From assembly GCF_033807575.1 (NCBI RefSeq), contig NC_084704.1:9571056-9635055 (forward strand): a stretch of 64,000 bases of DNA, in the 5' to 3' direction. The number at the start of each line of letters is the position of its first letter. Position 1 is the first letter of the stretch. The position numbers and the translations under genes are program-made. Below are positions 14,501 through 23,400 of this stretch, piece after piece. Below the pieces are notes generated by a model. The model did not search any database, was not told the DNA's origin, and was given only the letters and a program-made list of their open reading frames with translations. The stretch is from Cydia pomonella (taxonomy: Eukaryota > Arthropoda > Insecta > Lepidoptera > Tortricidae).

Positions 14501-14854
14501 AACGTTTCCTTGAACAAACTGTATGAAGCAATTACATTAAAATCAACTCAAGAAAAGCGAAACAATACACAGTTACCTGTTTATACATCATCTACATTAA
14601 AACCAAACTTGGTTGGTAGTTTGAATGATATAAACCCTCCGAGAGCGGAAGCTTTGAAACATGAGGCTACTGAACCCTCTGACGATGAAGAAGATGAAAA
14701 CGAGGGCAGCGGGTCTTACGAAGAGAGTCGGCTGAGGCGCCCGGCCTCCGCTCCCGCTGCGCCAAGCTCCTACCTGCCCGCTAACGAAAACAAGGCTCCT
14801 CCTTTATTTATAAATTTTATTTTAATCACGACAATTTTCTTAGTTATGCTGTAG
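5451..14854 (+). CDS. GPI-anchored Ly6/uPAR-like surface protein (three exons)
   Basis: Proposed exons are 5451-5529, 14018-14140 and 14280-14854, giving about 258 residues. Exon 1 encodes a signal peptide, exon 2 begins the Ly6 fold with CYQC, exon 3 completes it and adds a long stalk and a GPI signal. Ten cysteines are visible in the domain, the last in the HRCN motif typical of Ly6/uPAR proteins. The stalk has N-glycosylation sequons and an acidic patch (DDEEDENEGS). The C-terminus is a hydrophobic tail (FINFILITTIFLVML) with no charged residues after it, as in GPI-anchored proteins. Both introns are phase 1, the usual phase in this family, with GT/AG ends (AAG|GTGAGT, CAG|GTTAGG; GACAG|, CACAG|). 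Insect members act at the cell surface in septate junctions, receptor trafficking or channel modulation; which applies here cannot be told. The join of exon 1 to exon 2 across 8.5 kb is the weakest part. Confidence 0.68.
8172..8330. mobile_element. MITE with inverted ends in intron 1
   Basis: The left end (CGTCAGGTGAGAAGCATAAC, then TCACTAATTAC) is matched in inverse by GTAATTAGTGAG ... GTCACTTGACAA at the right. The flanks are TATA-like, consistent with a TA-type duplication. It is about 150 bp and has no coding capacity. It resembles a dispersed moth repeat I have met before but cannot name. Confidence 0.65.
9536..10590. mobile_element. Non-autonomous DNA element with about 240-bp inverted ends
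   Basis: The left end starts CAGGTTGTAATCGTCATGTA after TA (9534-9535) and the right end closes with TACATCCTG before TA (10591-10592). The similarity continues inward for about 240 bp with moderate divergence, for example AAACGGCCCCATACATTTA at about 9682 against its inverse at about 10425. TA duplications and a CAGG start suggest the Tc1/mariner superfamily. The middle holds a minus-strand LINE or SINE 3' end (9783-9905) and a dispersed repeat (about 10000-10330), so no transposase remains. Confidence 0.6.
9783..9905 (-). mobile_element. Lepidopteran LINE/SINE 3'-end fragment
   Basis: On the minus strand it reads toward GGCGGGCCGTGTGTTTGTTT and CCGACGTGG, the same 3' terminus seen in + orientation at 20.87-21.03 kb. 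This end is very common in moth genomes. It is nested inside the TIR element at 9536-10590. Confidence 0.6.
10000..11450. repeat. Three diverged copies of a dispersed repeat
   Basis: Copies at about 10000-10330, 10984-11290 and 11294-11450 share GGCTCTGTGAG near the start, CACTTAAGTCCTTT-like words in the middle, and (first two copies) GCAGAGGA-AACATCCGGA near the end. The first ends in GGGCAATAAATG, like a retroelement 3' end with a polyadenylation signal. Divergence is high, so they are old. No frame survives. Confidence 0.55.
11792..11987. mobile_element. MITE with AAGATCC(C/T)AGAGCC ends
   Basis: AAGATCCTAGAGCCGCCAGA at the left is mirrored by the inverse of AAGATCCCAGAGCCATCAGA at the right, and inner words (CTCATGAATAAAATGT type) pair too. 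It is about 196 bp. A second copy of the family starts at 63419 and runs out of the window. Confidence 0.7.
12411..12911 (+). pseudogene. LINE reverse transcriptase C-terminal remnant (Jockey-like)
   Basis: The open frame 12573-12911 encodes the region after the RT domain of a non-LTR retrotransposon. LFKKLNILPVHDKVKYLI, FKTPRVYTRAPRGLQRRK and YYDKRTRSYITPRIFYEL match the pattern of insect Jockey-like elements as I remember it, where this stretch follows the thumb and ends a few residues before the ORF stop. The catalytic RT domain is absent. Just upstream (12411-12540) lies another dispersed moth repeat starting AACCGACTCC. It is a decayed insertion in intron 1, not a host gene. Confidence 0.65.
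13118..13700 (-). pseudogene. LINE reverse transcriptase 3' remnant with stops
   Basis: On the minus strand, about 13690-13620 reads MSILRYKLPYKTLRMLYK and about 13380-13260 reads TYILPKILNDLPEDVRVKYL then LKSNDTNYL. Both are typical of the thumb and C-terminal region of Jockey-type LINE proteins. Several stops and frame changes lie between. The left edge has a TTTA-rich run (about 13118) that may be its 3' tail. The plus-strand frame at 13445-13690 is a shadow of this. Confidence 0.6.
13807..13886 (+). mobile_element. LINE 3' terminus just upstream of Ly6-like exon 2
   Basis: GAGAATGCCTTCTGGCATTA followed by TGTGCAATAAAGTTTAAATA is the + strand version of a 3' end seen in reverse at 58.58-58.68 kb and in part near 49.97 kb. 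It ends about 130 bp before the exon 2 acceptor. Confidence 0.6.
14018..14854 (+). CDS. Exons 2 and 3 of the Ly6-like gene
   Basis: Exon 2 (14018-14140) runs from DTGPRQCYQCLHNQSAC to CATVAKAP. Exon 3 (14280-14854) starts FTSTLTCAAS and holds LTCTCAGHRCNSP, ending the cysteine domain. The 139-bp intron has GT at 14141 and a pyrimidine-rich acceptor CTTGTCCACAG. Upstream of 14018 the frame stays open and reads IILIIALALMSNVVLS, which itself looks like a signal peptide. A different upstream exon spliced further left could therefore supply the N-terminus, and exon 1 at 5451 is not the only possibility. Confidence 0.8.
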
Positions 14855-16580
14855 AAGATGCAAAACATTATTTAAAATTTGGCGTAGTAAGGTAGCATCA
14901 GTTTGGTTGATAAATTCGAAAAGTTGGTCCAAAGAATACAATATATGTTAAGTAGGTATAGTCTTTTTTTTCAATTGCACCTTTACTTTTTGCGAATCGC
15001 GAGATCACAGTTAGGGAAAAACTACTTATGTAGTTAATTTAATAGCCTTTATCTGACATTTGTATGTCTCTGTTACTTTCTCTACGTACCCTGTTATTTC
15101 TTGTTTATTGTATTTGAATACATGACCGCGCATAAATATAAACGGATCTTTAAAATTAATCAAAACTAAGTTTATATGAAACAGTAAGTAAATAAGTGTT
15201 CTAAAAAACATTTCCACTCAGGAATCTAATAGTTATCTGACAAATAAAATATAAATAGCTCGCTGTTAGTCATTAAAACCCCGTTAGATTTATTTGAAAT
15301 TTCAATAACGTCTATAAAAAACTTGAGAGCTAAAAGCATTTTGCATCAAATACGTTTTGCATCTCGGACGAATATTCGGCGTCAGTTCGTCCGAAGCGAG
15401 GAATCGATAATATGAATGCACCAGATGCAAGTTATAGTAAAAAGCTCAAGTTAATGTCTATAAGGCATAGTACTTACAATATAAATATACACATTGACAG
15501 TACTTATACATAATATCCGAGTTTAAGAAGGTGTAGAGAATGACTTACTTAATAAATTGAGATATACTTACTTACCTGAAATTAGCATTAGTGTATTTGA
15601 CATTGAAAACGTTTTTATGGAATTGACCGTCTAATTAGGCCCCAAAAGAGTCGTGTTCATAAACTTAATTAAGACTGGTACTCATTCTCTGCCAAACGCC
15701 TTAGATCATAGCTTAAATGTACTTATTTGGTAAAGCTCCAAGCATTTTGATAATACCTATTTGCATCTTAATGTAGTTACATCATCATAAATTCATAATG
15801 TCATGTAATTATACACACCTTAATTAACTGCAACTATATTGTAATAAATGGCATGTAACAATCGCTCTCAATCATATCTATGTTGAAATGATGTTAATGT
15901 AACTAATATAATATAATTATATGGAAATTGTATTTGCCAATCTACTCGTAATTAGTTTAAGTAAAATCTGACTTGACGTCTTTGAAGATCCTTAGCTACT
16001 TATGACCAAATTATTATGGACTGCAGAGCAGACCAATACCAAATTAAAACCGAATGACGTTGAGGTCAGCTTTGTTTACCAAGTGAAGACAACAAATTTA
16101 ATGATATTCATTATGTATCCAACAAACAGAAATGACATACCTACGATTGAGGTTAAAATTATATTCTTTTTTTTATAGATAGTCCATGTAGTTTATCCCT
16201 TAAGTTTTCGTCCTTACGTGTCGAGGTTCAGTAGGTATCTATAGTGAAACAGTAGGTATTATGAATAGGAAATAGGTTTAGTTTAAATAGTAAAACTGCA
16301 CATTTTGAGAATCAACTAGAGAGTAAGTACTGTACCTTCGAACAACTTAGAAAGTGTGAGACAATGTGGGGAAATTATTTCTACATCAAGATATTATACT
16401 ATAATTAGGTCTTCGCAATGTATTGTGGTAGATTAGGGTCAATTAAGCCTCTCATTCAATTTACCATCCATTTATTATTTGATCTTAATACTATGTTGTG
16501 GTTTGGAAGTTTTGCGATTAAAATTCATATTGAATAACACTCGTGTTAGTTATTGTGACCTTCCCTTTAGTTGAAAACTA
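14855..16580. promoter_or_regulatory. 3' flank of the Ly6-like gene, with AATAAA at 15243
   Basis: The first clear polyadenylation hexamer after the stop is AATAAA at 15243-15248, which would give a 3' UTR of about 400 bp. The rest of the stretch is AT-rich without recognised coding or repeat structure. Confidence 0.4.
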
Positions 16581-16582
16581 CA

Positions 16583-16606
16583 GGGTGGGCAAATAAGAGT
16601 GATACA
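16583..16606 (+). repeat. Mariner-type inverted end (left)
   Basis: CAGGGTGGGCAAATAAGA after TA is the exact inverse of TCTTATTTGCCCACCCTG at about 22604-22621. Both are followed or preceded by TA. It may be the left end of the mariner remnant at 22.3-22.6 kb, pushed apart by later insertions, or a separate solo end. Confidence 0.5.
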
Positions 16607-16974
16607 TTATGTTTTTAAATTTTAATTATATTAAGAGCCCTTAATCCTTGGAGCGTTCTCTGATTTCACGAAATAACGCTCGATAGATGGCGTTGGCGCT
16701 CGGTACGCGAGCGCCGGCAACGCGACGCGCGTTTCAATGCAGACTAGAATCTTGATAGTTTTCAATATAATTTCAAGCAACATTAATTTTAGTGTTATAT
16801 GATATCATATGGGCACTCTTTATTTTATTTTATATGCACAGTAGTTTTTTTTATGTACACTACTACTAAGTGTACAGACTACAGAGTGTACTATAACCCT
16901 TGCTCTTTATTCTGTCTCTTTCACACCAATGGAAAATGAAGAAGTTAGTAAATGACTGCAGGTATAAATAAAGT

Positions 16975-17265
16975 ATATTAGTGCGATAGAGAGACAGATA
17001 GTGTTTCGTTGTCGTATCGTAAACGATTGGCATGTTGGCCACACACTTGCTTGGTGCCTAGCCAAAATACCAATCGTTTGCGTATATTAGTGCGATAGAG
17101 AGACAGTAGTGTTTCGTTGTCGTATCGTAAACGATTGGCATGTTGGCTACGCACCCATGATACCTAGCCAAGAAGCCAATCGATTGCGCATATTAGTGCG
17201 ATAGAGAGACAGATAGTGTTTCCTTGTCGTATCGTAAACGTTTGGCATGTTGGCTACGCACCCAT
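16975..17265. repeat. Tandem hairpin repeat, left part
   Basis: Units of about 108 bp start GTGCGATAG at 16981, 17090 and 17196. Each holds an inverted repeat (AACGATTGGCATGTTGGCTA against TAGCCAAGATGCCAATCGTT) around a loop containing CGCACCCATG. The third unit is cut in its loop by the LINE at 17266-19024, and the array continues at 19025. Confidence 0.75.
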
Positions 17266-19024
17266 TTTTTATTATTTATTATTATTGTAGTTTGTGGGCC
17301 TTTGAATGCCACGTCGACCAGGCATTGGTCTATTGTGACAGCCCTTTAAAGTTCATTACTGATGCCCGTTGAATCCAGGAAATTCCAGATTCTTTGGGCC
17401 GTAATGTTCTGTACCTCATCGGGTTGCAATACGTGCCGCCCTAGGTGGGTACTTCTTTTTGACATTAGTGGTCCACAGGAGCAGAGAATGTGCATTGCAG
17501 TCTCCTCTGACTCATGGCAGAACCTGCATGTCGCGTCTTGTTTCTTTCCGATTTGAAACATGTGTTTGTTCAATTTACAGTGTCCAGTCAAAATTCTGGT
17601 CACCGCGCAGGCTTTGTATCTTTTGAGCCCTAGAAGCTCCCTAGCAGTTTTGCTGTTGAACCCTTTGATTAGAGCTTTCGAGTGTTCTTGTCCTTTTACG
17701 AACTTCCACCAATCGTTTGCCCTTATTTTTTCTAAATTGCTGAGCAGTGAATATGCATCCCGTTTTGTGATTCCACAGAACGGTTCTGGGCCGACCAGGG
17801 GTGTGTCTGCGCCCTTTCTAGCAAGTTCATCCGCTTCTTCGTTTCCGTTAATGTCGGAGTGCCCTGGTACCCATCTAAGTGTGACTTTGTTGGAGTTTGC
17901 CAGTGCATTGAGGTTTGTTTTACAGTTCTGGACTAGTTTTGAGTTTGACTCAAGGGATTCTAGTGCCAGCAGAGCAGCCTGGCTGTCTGAGTTGATGTAG
18001 ATATGTTGGTGTCGTAGGTTTTTATCCAGGTTAATCTCCGCACATTTGTTGATGGCGTAGACTTCAGCCTGGAAGATTGAGGCCTGTGTGCCCATGCTGA
18101 CGCTGGCTCTGAGCTTAGGTCTCTCACCATAGATCCCACATCCTACATCAATGCCTTTCTTGGAACCATCCGTGTACCAAATATGGCTTCCCTCTTCGAC
18201 GTACATTTGGTTGTTGGTCCATTTGTCTCTAGGAGGTATTTCTACTGTGTACAGTTTAGTAAATTGACATTCAGTGTGCGTGTCATCGGTGGGCATGCTA
18301 AGGGTTCTATTTGCAAAAACCCAGGCCTTTAGTTTGGTTAATGCTTGAGAGCGCCATTTTGTCCTGTTTAGCGTGCATATTCTGTAGACGCACTGCTTAG
18401 CCTCCTTTTGCACCTGCAAGTGGAGTGGTATAATATCCAGCAGTGCGTCTAGGGCCGCTCCCGGTGTCGAGGAGAAGGCGCCTGTTGCTGTTAAACAAGC
18501 CGTGCGCTGCAGGCTGTTTAGAGTTTCTATTGCCGTCTTTTGGTTGGTTTTGTTACACCAGACTGCGGAGGCGTAGGTAATTATGGGCCTCACAACCGCT
18601 GTGTATAACCACATAGCAATTTTGGGTCTTATGCCCCATCTTGCTCCTGCCATTCGACAGCATGACCACATGGCCATTTTCGCTTTTTGTATAATATTTC
18701 TTAGGTGAGGGTTCCAAGTTAACTTTTGGTCGAAAGTGACCCCTAGGTACTTGACCTCGTCTGAGAATGGTATTGTTTGTCCATTAAGTCTTGGTTCTGT
18801 GAGCTTTTCGAGCTTTCGTTTCCTTGTGAATGGTACTATTACCGTCTTGCTCGGATTAATGGACAAGTCATTTTCTCTACACCATTTGAATATTGTGTTT
18901 AGAGCTCCTTGCATTAGGTTTGATATCGTGTGGAGGCAAGGGCCTTTGATGATGACTACAAGGTCGTCGGCATATCCTTGTGTGTCATAGTCTTGGCCTG
19001 ACATAATTGCAAGAAGTTGGTCGC
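17266..19024 (-). mobile_element. 5'-truncated LINE: RT tail plus RNase H
   Basis: Minus-strand coding runs to a stop at 17346. It begins just before the RT catalytic box (GYADDLVVI) and continues through the thumb (VKYLGVTFDQKLTW) into a full RNase H domain: YTDGSKK, FQAEVYAI, NSDSQAAL and WVPGHSDINGNEEADELA supply the D-E-D-D residues. A C-terminal zinc-knuckle-like CRFCHESEETAMHILC follows. RNase H after RT is found in the I/R1/LOA groups of LINEs; I cannot fix the clade. The 3' tail is the T-rich, TTA-repeat run at 17265-17287 and the target duplication is ACGCACCCAT (17256-17265 and 19025-19034). The endonuclease and the RT fingers are missing. The frame stays open into the flanking satellite up to 19148, so the first 40 or so residues of the longest frame are not element sequence. 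Confidence 0.85.
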
Positions 19025-19184
19025 ACGCACCCATGCTGCCCAGCCAAGATGCCAATCGTTTGTGCATATTAGTACGAGAGAGAGACAGATAGTGTTTCGT
19101 TGTCGTATCGATTGGCATGGTGGCTACGCACCCATGCTGCCTAGGCAAGATGCCAATCGTTTGCGCACATTAGTGCTATAAGAG
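19025..19184. repeat. Tandem hairpin repeat, right part
   Basis: Continuation of the array at 16975-17265 beyond the LINE: half a unit from the duplicated loop ACGCACCCAT, then one more unit with GATTGGCATGGTGGCTACGC / GGCAAGATGCCAATCG. It abuts the fold-back element that starts at about 19188. Confidence 0.7.
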
Positions 19185-19187
19185 TTT

Positions 19188-20840
19188 CAGTGTTATTTGA
19201 AATCACGTTAGGGTTTGTATTATTATTTATGACCCGAATGAAGTCCATCCAGGTTCTTATGATGGAGTCAGGAGTTGGTCACCATAATTCCTAATCTACT
19301 CATCATAACTCCATCGTGTTTGGGCTCAATAGATTTGCCCTCACGAGCACCATCAATCTAGATGATGTTCAGGGTCTCATGATGGAGTCAGGAGTTGGTC
19401 ACTAGAACTCCTAATCTACTCATTATAATTCCATCGTGTTTGGGCTCAAAAGATTTGCCCTGACGAGTACCATCGATCTAGATGAAGTCCAGGGTCTCAT
19501 GATGGAGTCAGGAGTTGGTCACCAGAACTCGTAATCTATTTATCATAACTCCATCGTGTTTGGGCTCAATAGATTTACCCCGACAAGCACCATCAAATTA
19601 ACATTATGATGAATAGATTAGGAGTTCTGGTGACCAACTCCTGAGTCCATCATGAGACCCTCGACTTAATCTAGATCGATGGTACTCGTCAGGGCAAATC
19701 TTTTGAGCCCAAACACGATGGAGTTATGATGAATAGACTAGGAGTTCTGGTGACCAACTCCTGAGTCCATCATGAGACCCTGGACCTGATCTAGATTGAT
19801 GGTGCTCGTCAGGGCAACTCTATTGAGCCCAAACACGATGGAGTGATGATGAGTAGATTAGGAGTTCTGGTGACCAACTCCTGACTCCATCATGAGACCC
19901 TGGACCTCATCTAGGTCAATGGTGCTCGTCATGGCAAATCTCATGAGCCCAAACACGTTGGAATTATAATGAGTAGATTAGGAGTTCTAGTGACCAACTC
20001 CTGACTCCATCATGAGACCCTGGACTTTATCTAGATTGATGATGCTCGTCAGGGCAAATCTATTGAGCCCAAACACGATGAGGTTATGATGAGTAGTTTA
20101 GGAGTTCTGGTGACCAACTCCTGACTCCATCATGAGACCCTGGACCTCATCTAGATCGATGGTGTTCATCAGGGCAAATCAATTGAGCCCAAACACGATC
20201 GAGTTATGATCAGTAGATTAGGAGTTCTGGTGACCAACTCCTGACTCCATCATGAGACCCTGGACCTCATCTAGGTCGATGGTGTTCGTCAGGGCAAATC
20301 TATTGAGCCCAAACACGATGGAGTTATGATGAGTAGATTAGGAGTTCTGGTGACCAACTCCTGACTCCATCATGAGACCCTGGGCCTCATCTAGATCTAT
20401 GGTGCTCGTCAGGGCAAATCTTTTGAGCCAAAACACGATGGAATTATAATGAGTATATTACGAGTTCTAGTGACCAACTCCTGACTCCATCATGAGACCC
20501 TGGACTTTATCTAGATTGATGGTGCTCGTCAGGGCAAATCTATTGAGCCCAAACACGATGGCGTTATGATAAGTAGATTAAGAGTCCTGGTGACCAACTC
20601 CTGACTCCATCATGAGACCCTGGACCTCATCTAGATCGATGGTGTTCGTCAGGGCAAATCTTTTGAGCCCAAACACGATGGGATTATAATGAGTAGATTA
20701 GGAGTTCTGGTGACCAACTCCTGACTCCATCATGAGAACTTGGACTTCATCCGGGTCAAAAATAATAATGCAAATGCAAACCCTAACGTAATTTCAAGTA
20801 AAAATGCGTTTTTCAGAAAATCGCAGCCAAATAACACTAA
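19188..20840. mobile_element. Fold-back element built of 120-bp repeats
   Basis: A block of 120-bp tandem repeats runs in one orientation for about 3 units (19230-19605; GATGGAGTCAGGAGTTGGTC at 19261, 19381, 19501). It then runs in the opposite orientation for about 9.5 units (19606-20756; GGTGACCAACTCCTGA every 120 bp from 19629). Outside the repeats, the two ends are inverted copies too: AGTGTTATTTGAAATCACGT at 19189 against the inverse of ACGTAATTTCAAG ... AAATAACACT at 20787-20838. The right end has about 30 extra bases. There is no coding capacity. It resembles fold-back elements with internal satellites, and I do not know its family. Confidence 0.75.
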
Positions 20841-20870
20841 TAGACCCTACTCATAGTGTTGTGTTCCTGC

Positions 20871-21034
20871 CGGTGAGTAAGGTTGCCAGAGCTCAACGAG
20901 GGGCGGGAGGGGGTTAGAGTCGGCAACGCGCATGTAACTCCTCTGGAGTTGCAGGCGTACATAGGCTACGGATACTGCTTACCATCAGGCGGGCCGTAAG
21001 CTTGTTTGCCACCGACGTAGTATAAAAAAAAGGA
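20871..21034 (+). mobile_element. LINE/SINE 3'-end fragment
   Basis: It contains GGAGTTGCAGGCGTACATAG, CTTACCATCAGGCGGGCCGT and GTTTGCCACCGACGTAGTAT followed by an A-rich tail. This terminus is widespread in moths and butterflies; the inverse copy is at 9783-9905. Confidence 0.7.
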
Positions 21035-21976
21035 CCACTGAAAATCCATCAATAAGCGAGAGTCTGTTAAGCATAGTGTAAAAAATGAACTTTTATTAAG
21101 ATTTTCTAATCGCAGTATATAGCACTTCTCGGAACTCCGTAGCTGATTACGATCGCAACGAATGCCTGACAATCGAGCACAGGTCCGTCCTCTAAGCGCG
21201 CTCCGCGCGGACTGAGAGCGGGGCGTCGCTGCTGCGTGATTTATACGTGTTTTAAAAAAATATAAATTTACGGCAATGTAGGTCCCATAGTTATGATTTT
21301 TTTTTATAGGTTAACATAAAGTTACAGTTTGCTACAATATTATTTTTAAAGCAAAATATGCGTACTATTTGCGGAAAAAAAAACCCTGTTTTCGCCAAAA
21401 AAATGAAGAAAACTCGGAAGGTATTTTATCAGTTTTTTCAAATGAATCTTCGATTGTTAATCATTCTAGCCCTTCGTACGAGATATGTTGAATCAAATTG
21501 TAGTCATTCATGTACCAAATGATTCTTGTTTACAGCAAAATTGAGAACCGAAACGCCACATCTCACTGCAAAATTTGGAAAAGACTCCCAAAAAAACTCA
21601 TTAAAAAAGAGGTTTAAAAAAGAAAATGAAAATTTGAACTGTTGGAGCCGCTAGTTTAGGAAACGATTATTTAAGTACGTTACCAGTTTTTGAATAAATA
21701 CTAATAGTTACGTCGTAATCTTGAATGAAAAAGGAAGCATTTTACAAAATACGCTCGTCTGTAGGAATAAGGACTCTTAAATGCAAAATAGTATATATTT
21801 ATTCATAAATATATAACGGCTCTAACGATTTCGCTGAAATTTGGTATATGGGGGTTTTTGGGGGTATACAATCTATCTAGATTAGTCTTATGTTTGAGAA
21901 AACGCGTGTTTTCGAGTTTTCATGCGTTTTTCTTTCGACGCAGAATATGGTCGCTAATTTCGTGTTGCCGGCCACT
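21035..21976. other. Non-coding stretch, repeat-like
   Basis: No gene is seen. About 21815-21950 carries the dispersed segment AATTTGGTATATGGGGGTTT and a poly-T/A-rich context that seems to belong with the tRNA-like segment that follows. Confidence 0.4.
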
Positions 21977-22135
21977 GTCCGTCTGGTCCAGCGGGGTATA
22001 ACGCGGACTGCTAAACGAGTGTTACGGGTTCGAATCTCGCCCGGTGACTAACTTTTGTTTTTATTTTTTATATGTTCAAGTTTATTTTTTAATTTTTATA
22101 GTTATAACCGAGCAAAGCTCGGTCGCCCAGGTACT
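21977..22135 (+). repeat. tRNA-like segment of a dispersed repeat (possible SINE)
   Basis: The sequence has an A-box-like TGGTCCAGCGGGG (21984), CGGACTGCTAA like the anticodon arm of a tRNA-Ser(GCT), and a B-box GGTTCGAATCTC (22027). The acceptor arms do not pair well, so it is not a functional tRNA gene. It is followed by a T-rich region and GAGCAAAGCTCGGTCGCCCA, a common moth repeat. A second tRNA-like segment with a similar layout lies at 35572. Confidence 0.45.
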
Positions 22136-22269
22136 TCATATATTATTATTAATTGTATACGGAAGATAAGTCTACCTCTAGCAGTAAGCAATTTTTTTGT
22201 CAAATGTTTGTGATGTTTAAAAAACGTTGTATGCTCGATTAATATTGAGAAACAGTGACAGTGATTGGC

Positions 22270-22624
22270 ACCCCCCAAATTTGTGGGCAATTCCCCAAAT
22301 TTTGCAGGTCCTGACTTATTTCTGTGGGGCTATCTAAAATTACGTGTCTATGCTAAGCTGATGAAATTTAAACAGTTTAAATCGACCATCCGACACAAAT
22401 TTACTAAGATAACGCCGAAAATGTCCGAAAATTTGCTGAAAATTACGATGATAAGGGCTCACATTTGCCTGCTGTTAGTGGTGGACATTTGTCAGGCATT
22501 ATATTCCGCATTTATTTGTCTACCCTGTATAATATATTTTTAAAACAATACTTAATAATAATAATATTTGAAGTTAATACAGTTAAAATTAAAAAACAAA
22601 ACTTCTTATTTGCCCACCCTGTAC
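22270..22624 (+). pseudogene. Mariner-type transposase C-terminal remnant with its right end
   Basis: The frame at 22265-22543 reads PDLFLWGYLKLRVYAKLM ... IRHKFTKITPKMSENLL, the standard C-terminal part of mariner-like transposases after the third catalytic Asp. A frame change near 22460 leads to SGGHLSGIIFRIY, the normal end (GRHLSDIIF-type). The upstream catalytic domain is missing or unrecognisable. An inverted end TCTTATTTGCCCACCCTG plus TA follows at about 22604-22623. Confidence 0.7.
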
Positions 22625-23057
22625 CTGGTCAACTCGGTGTATACCGTAACACCCCATGGCTTCGCTTCTCTCTTTCAACATCATACTTTCAGTAGGTAAT
22701 TTCTTACATAAAATAATATTTCATAAATCACAATATGCCAGCTTCAAATCCATAAACGATTTTTGCCACTCTGTCGCACTTACGTATGAATTTATAAGTG
22801 CAATAGAGAGGCAAAACTTCGTTCGTGGTTCGCGGTAGGCTCTCTGAATCAAAAATTACAATAACCAAACGAATCTCTCCAAAATTTTAATGTTTGGTTC
22901 CCACTGCACCAATCAGGTCATACTTGTAACATAATTTATCTCTGCATCGAACATGGTGGTCAACTGGGCCCGCAGAGCACTGAGCCCATGGGCTAACATG
23001 CCCATTTTTTTTTCTTCACGGGCGACTCGACCCAACGGTCAACCCAGCCCATGGGCT

Positions 23058-23245
23058 CAGTCTACCATTACTTACCGCCTAAGAGTCAATTCAGCCCGCG
23101 GGATCAGTCTACCATTACTTACCGCTGAAGAGTCAATTCAGCCCACGGGCTCAGTCTACCATTACTTACCGCCTAAGAGTCAATTCAGCCCGCGGGATCA
23201 GTCTACCATTACTTACCGCCTAAGAGTCAATTCAGCCCGTGGCCT
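23058..23245. repeat. 47-bp minisatellite, four units
   Basis: CAGTCTACCATTACTTACCG starts at 23058, 23105, 23152 and 23199, each unit ending in a GCCCGCGGG-type word. GGGCC-rich degenerate sequence precedes it (22970-23057). The long frame across it (22953-23279) is caused by the repeat and is not a gene. Confidence 0.85.
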
Positions 23246-23360
23246 CAGGGGGCTCAGGGAGGGTCGCGGGGCGAGATGATGTTTAAACAGTTTTCTGTAT
23301 TTTGTTTGGCTTCTTTACATAATAAGATTAGATTTAATTGCTGACATGTAATATTTAAGA

Positions 23361-23400
23361 ATATGTATTATCAATAAACGATTTTATTGATAATACATAT
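23361..23400. other. Perfect 18-bp stem hairpin
   Basis: ATATGTATTATCAATAAA (23361-23378) pairs without mismatch with TTTATTGATAATACATAT (23383-23400) around the loop CGAT. It ends directly before the open frame of the MULE-like remnant. Whether it is part of that element or chance cannot be told. Confidence 0.8.

Noticed and set aside
14018..14854. Three-finger toxin
   Set aside because: The Ly6 fold is shared with such toxins, but the long stalk and GPI-type tail fit a membrane-anchored insect Ly6 protein.
17560..18000. 146-codon frame on the + strand
   Set aside because: Antisense shadow of the LINE RNase H region.
19230..20756. CRISPR-like repeat array
   Set aside because: Units are 120 bp, contiguous, without unique spacers, and the sequence is eukaryotic.
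21977..22048. Functional tRNA-Ser gene
   Set aside because: Acceptor and anticodon stems do not pair properly.
22953..23279. 108-codon open frame on the + strand
   Set aside because: It runs across a 47-bp minisatellite and is caused by the repeat.
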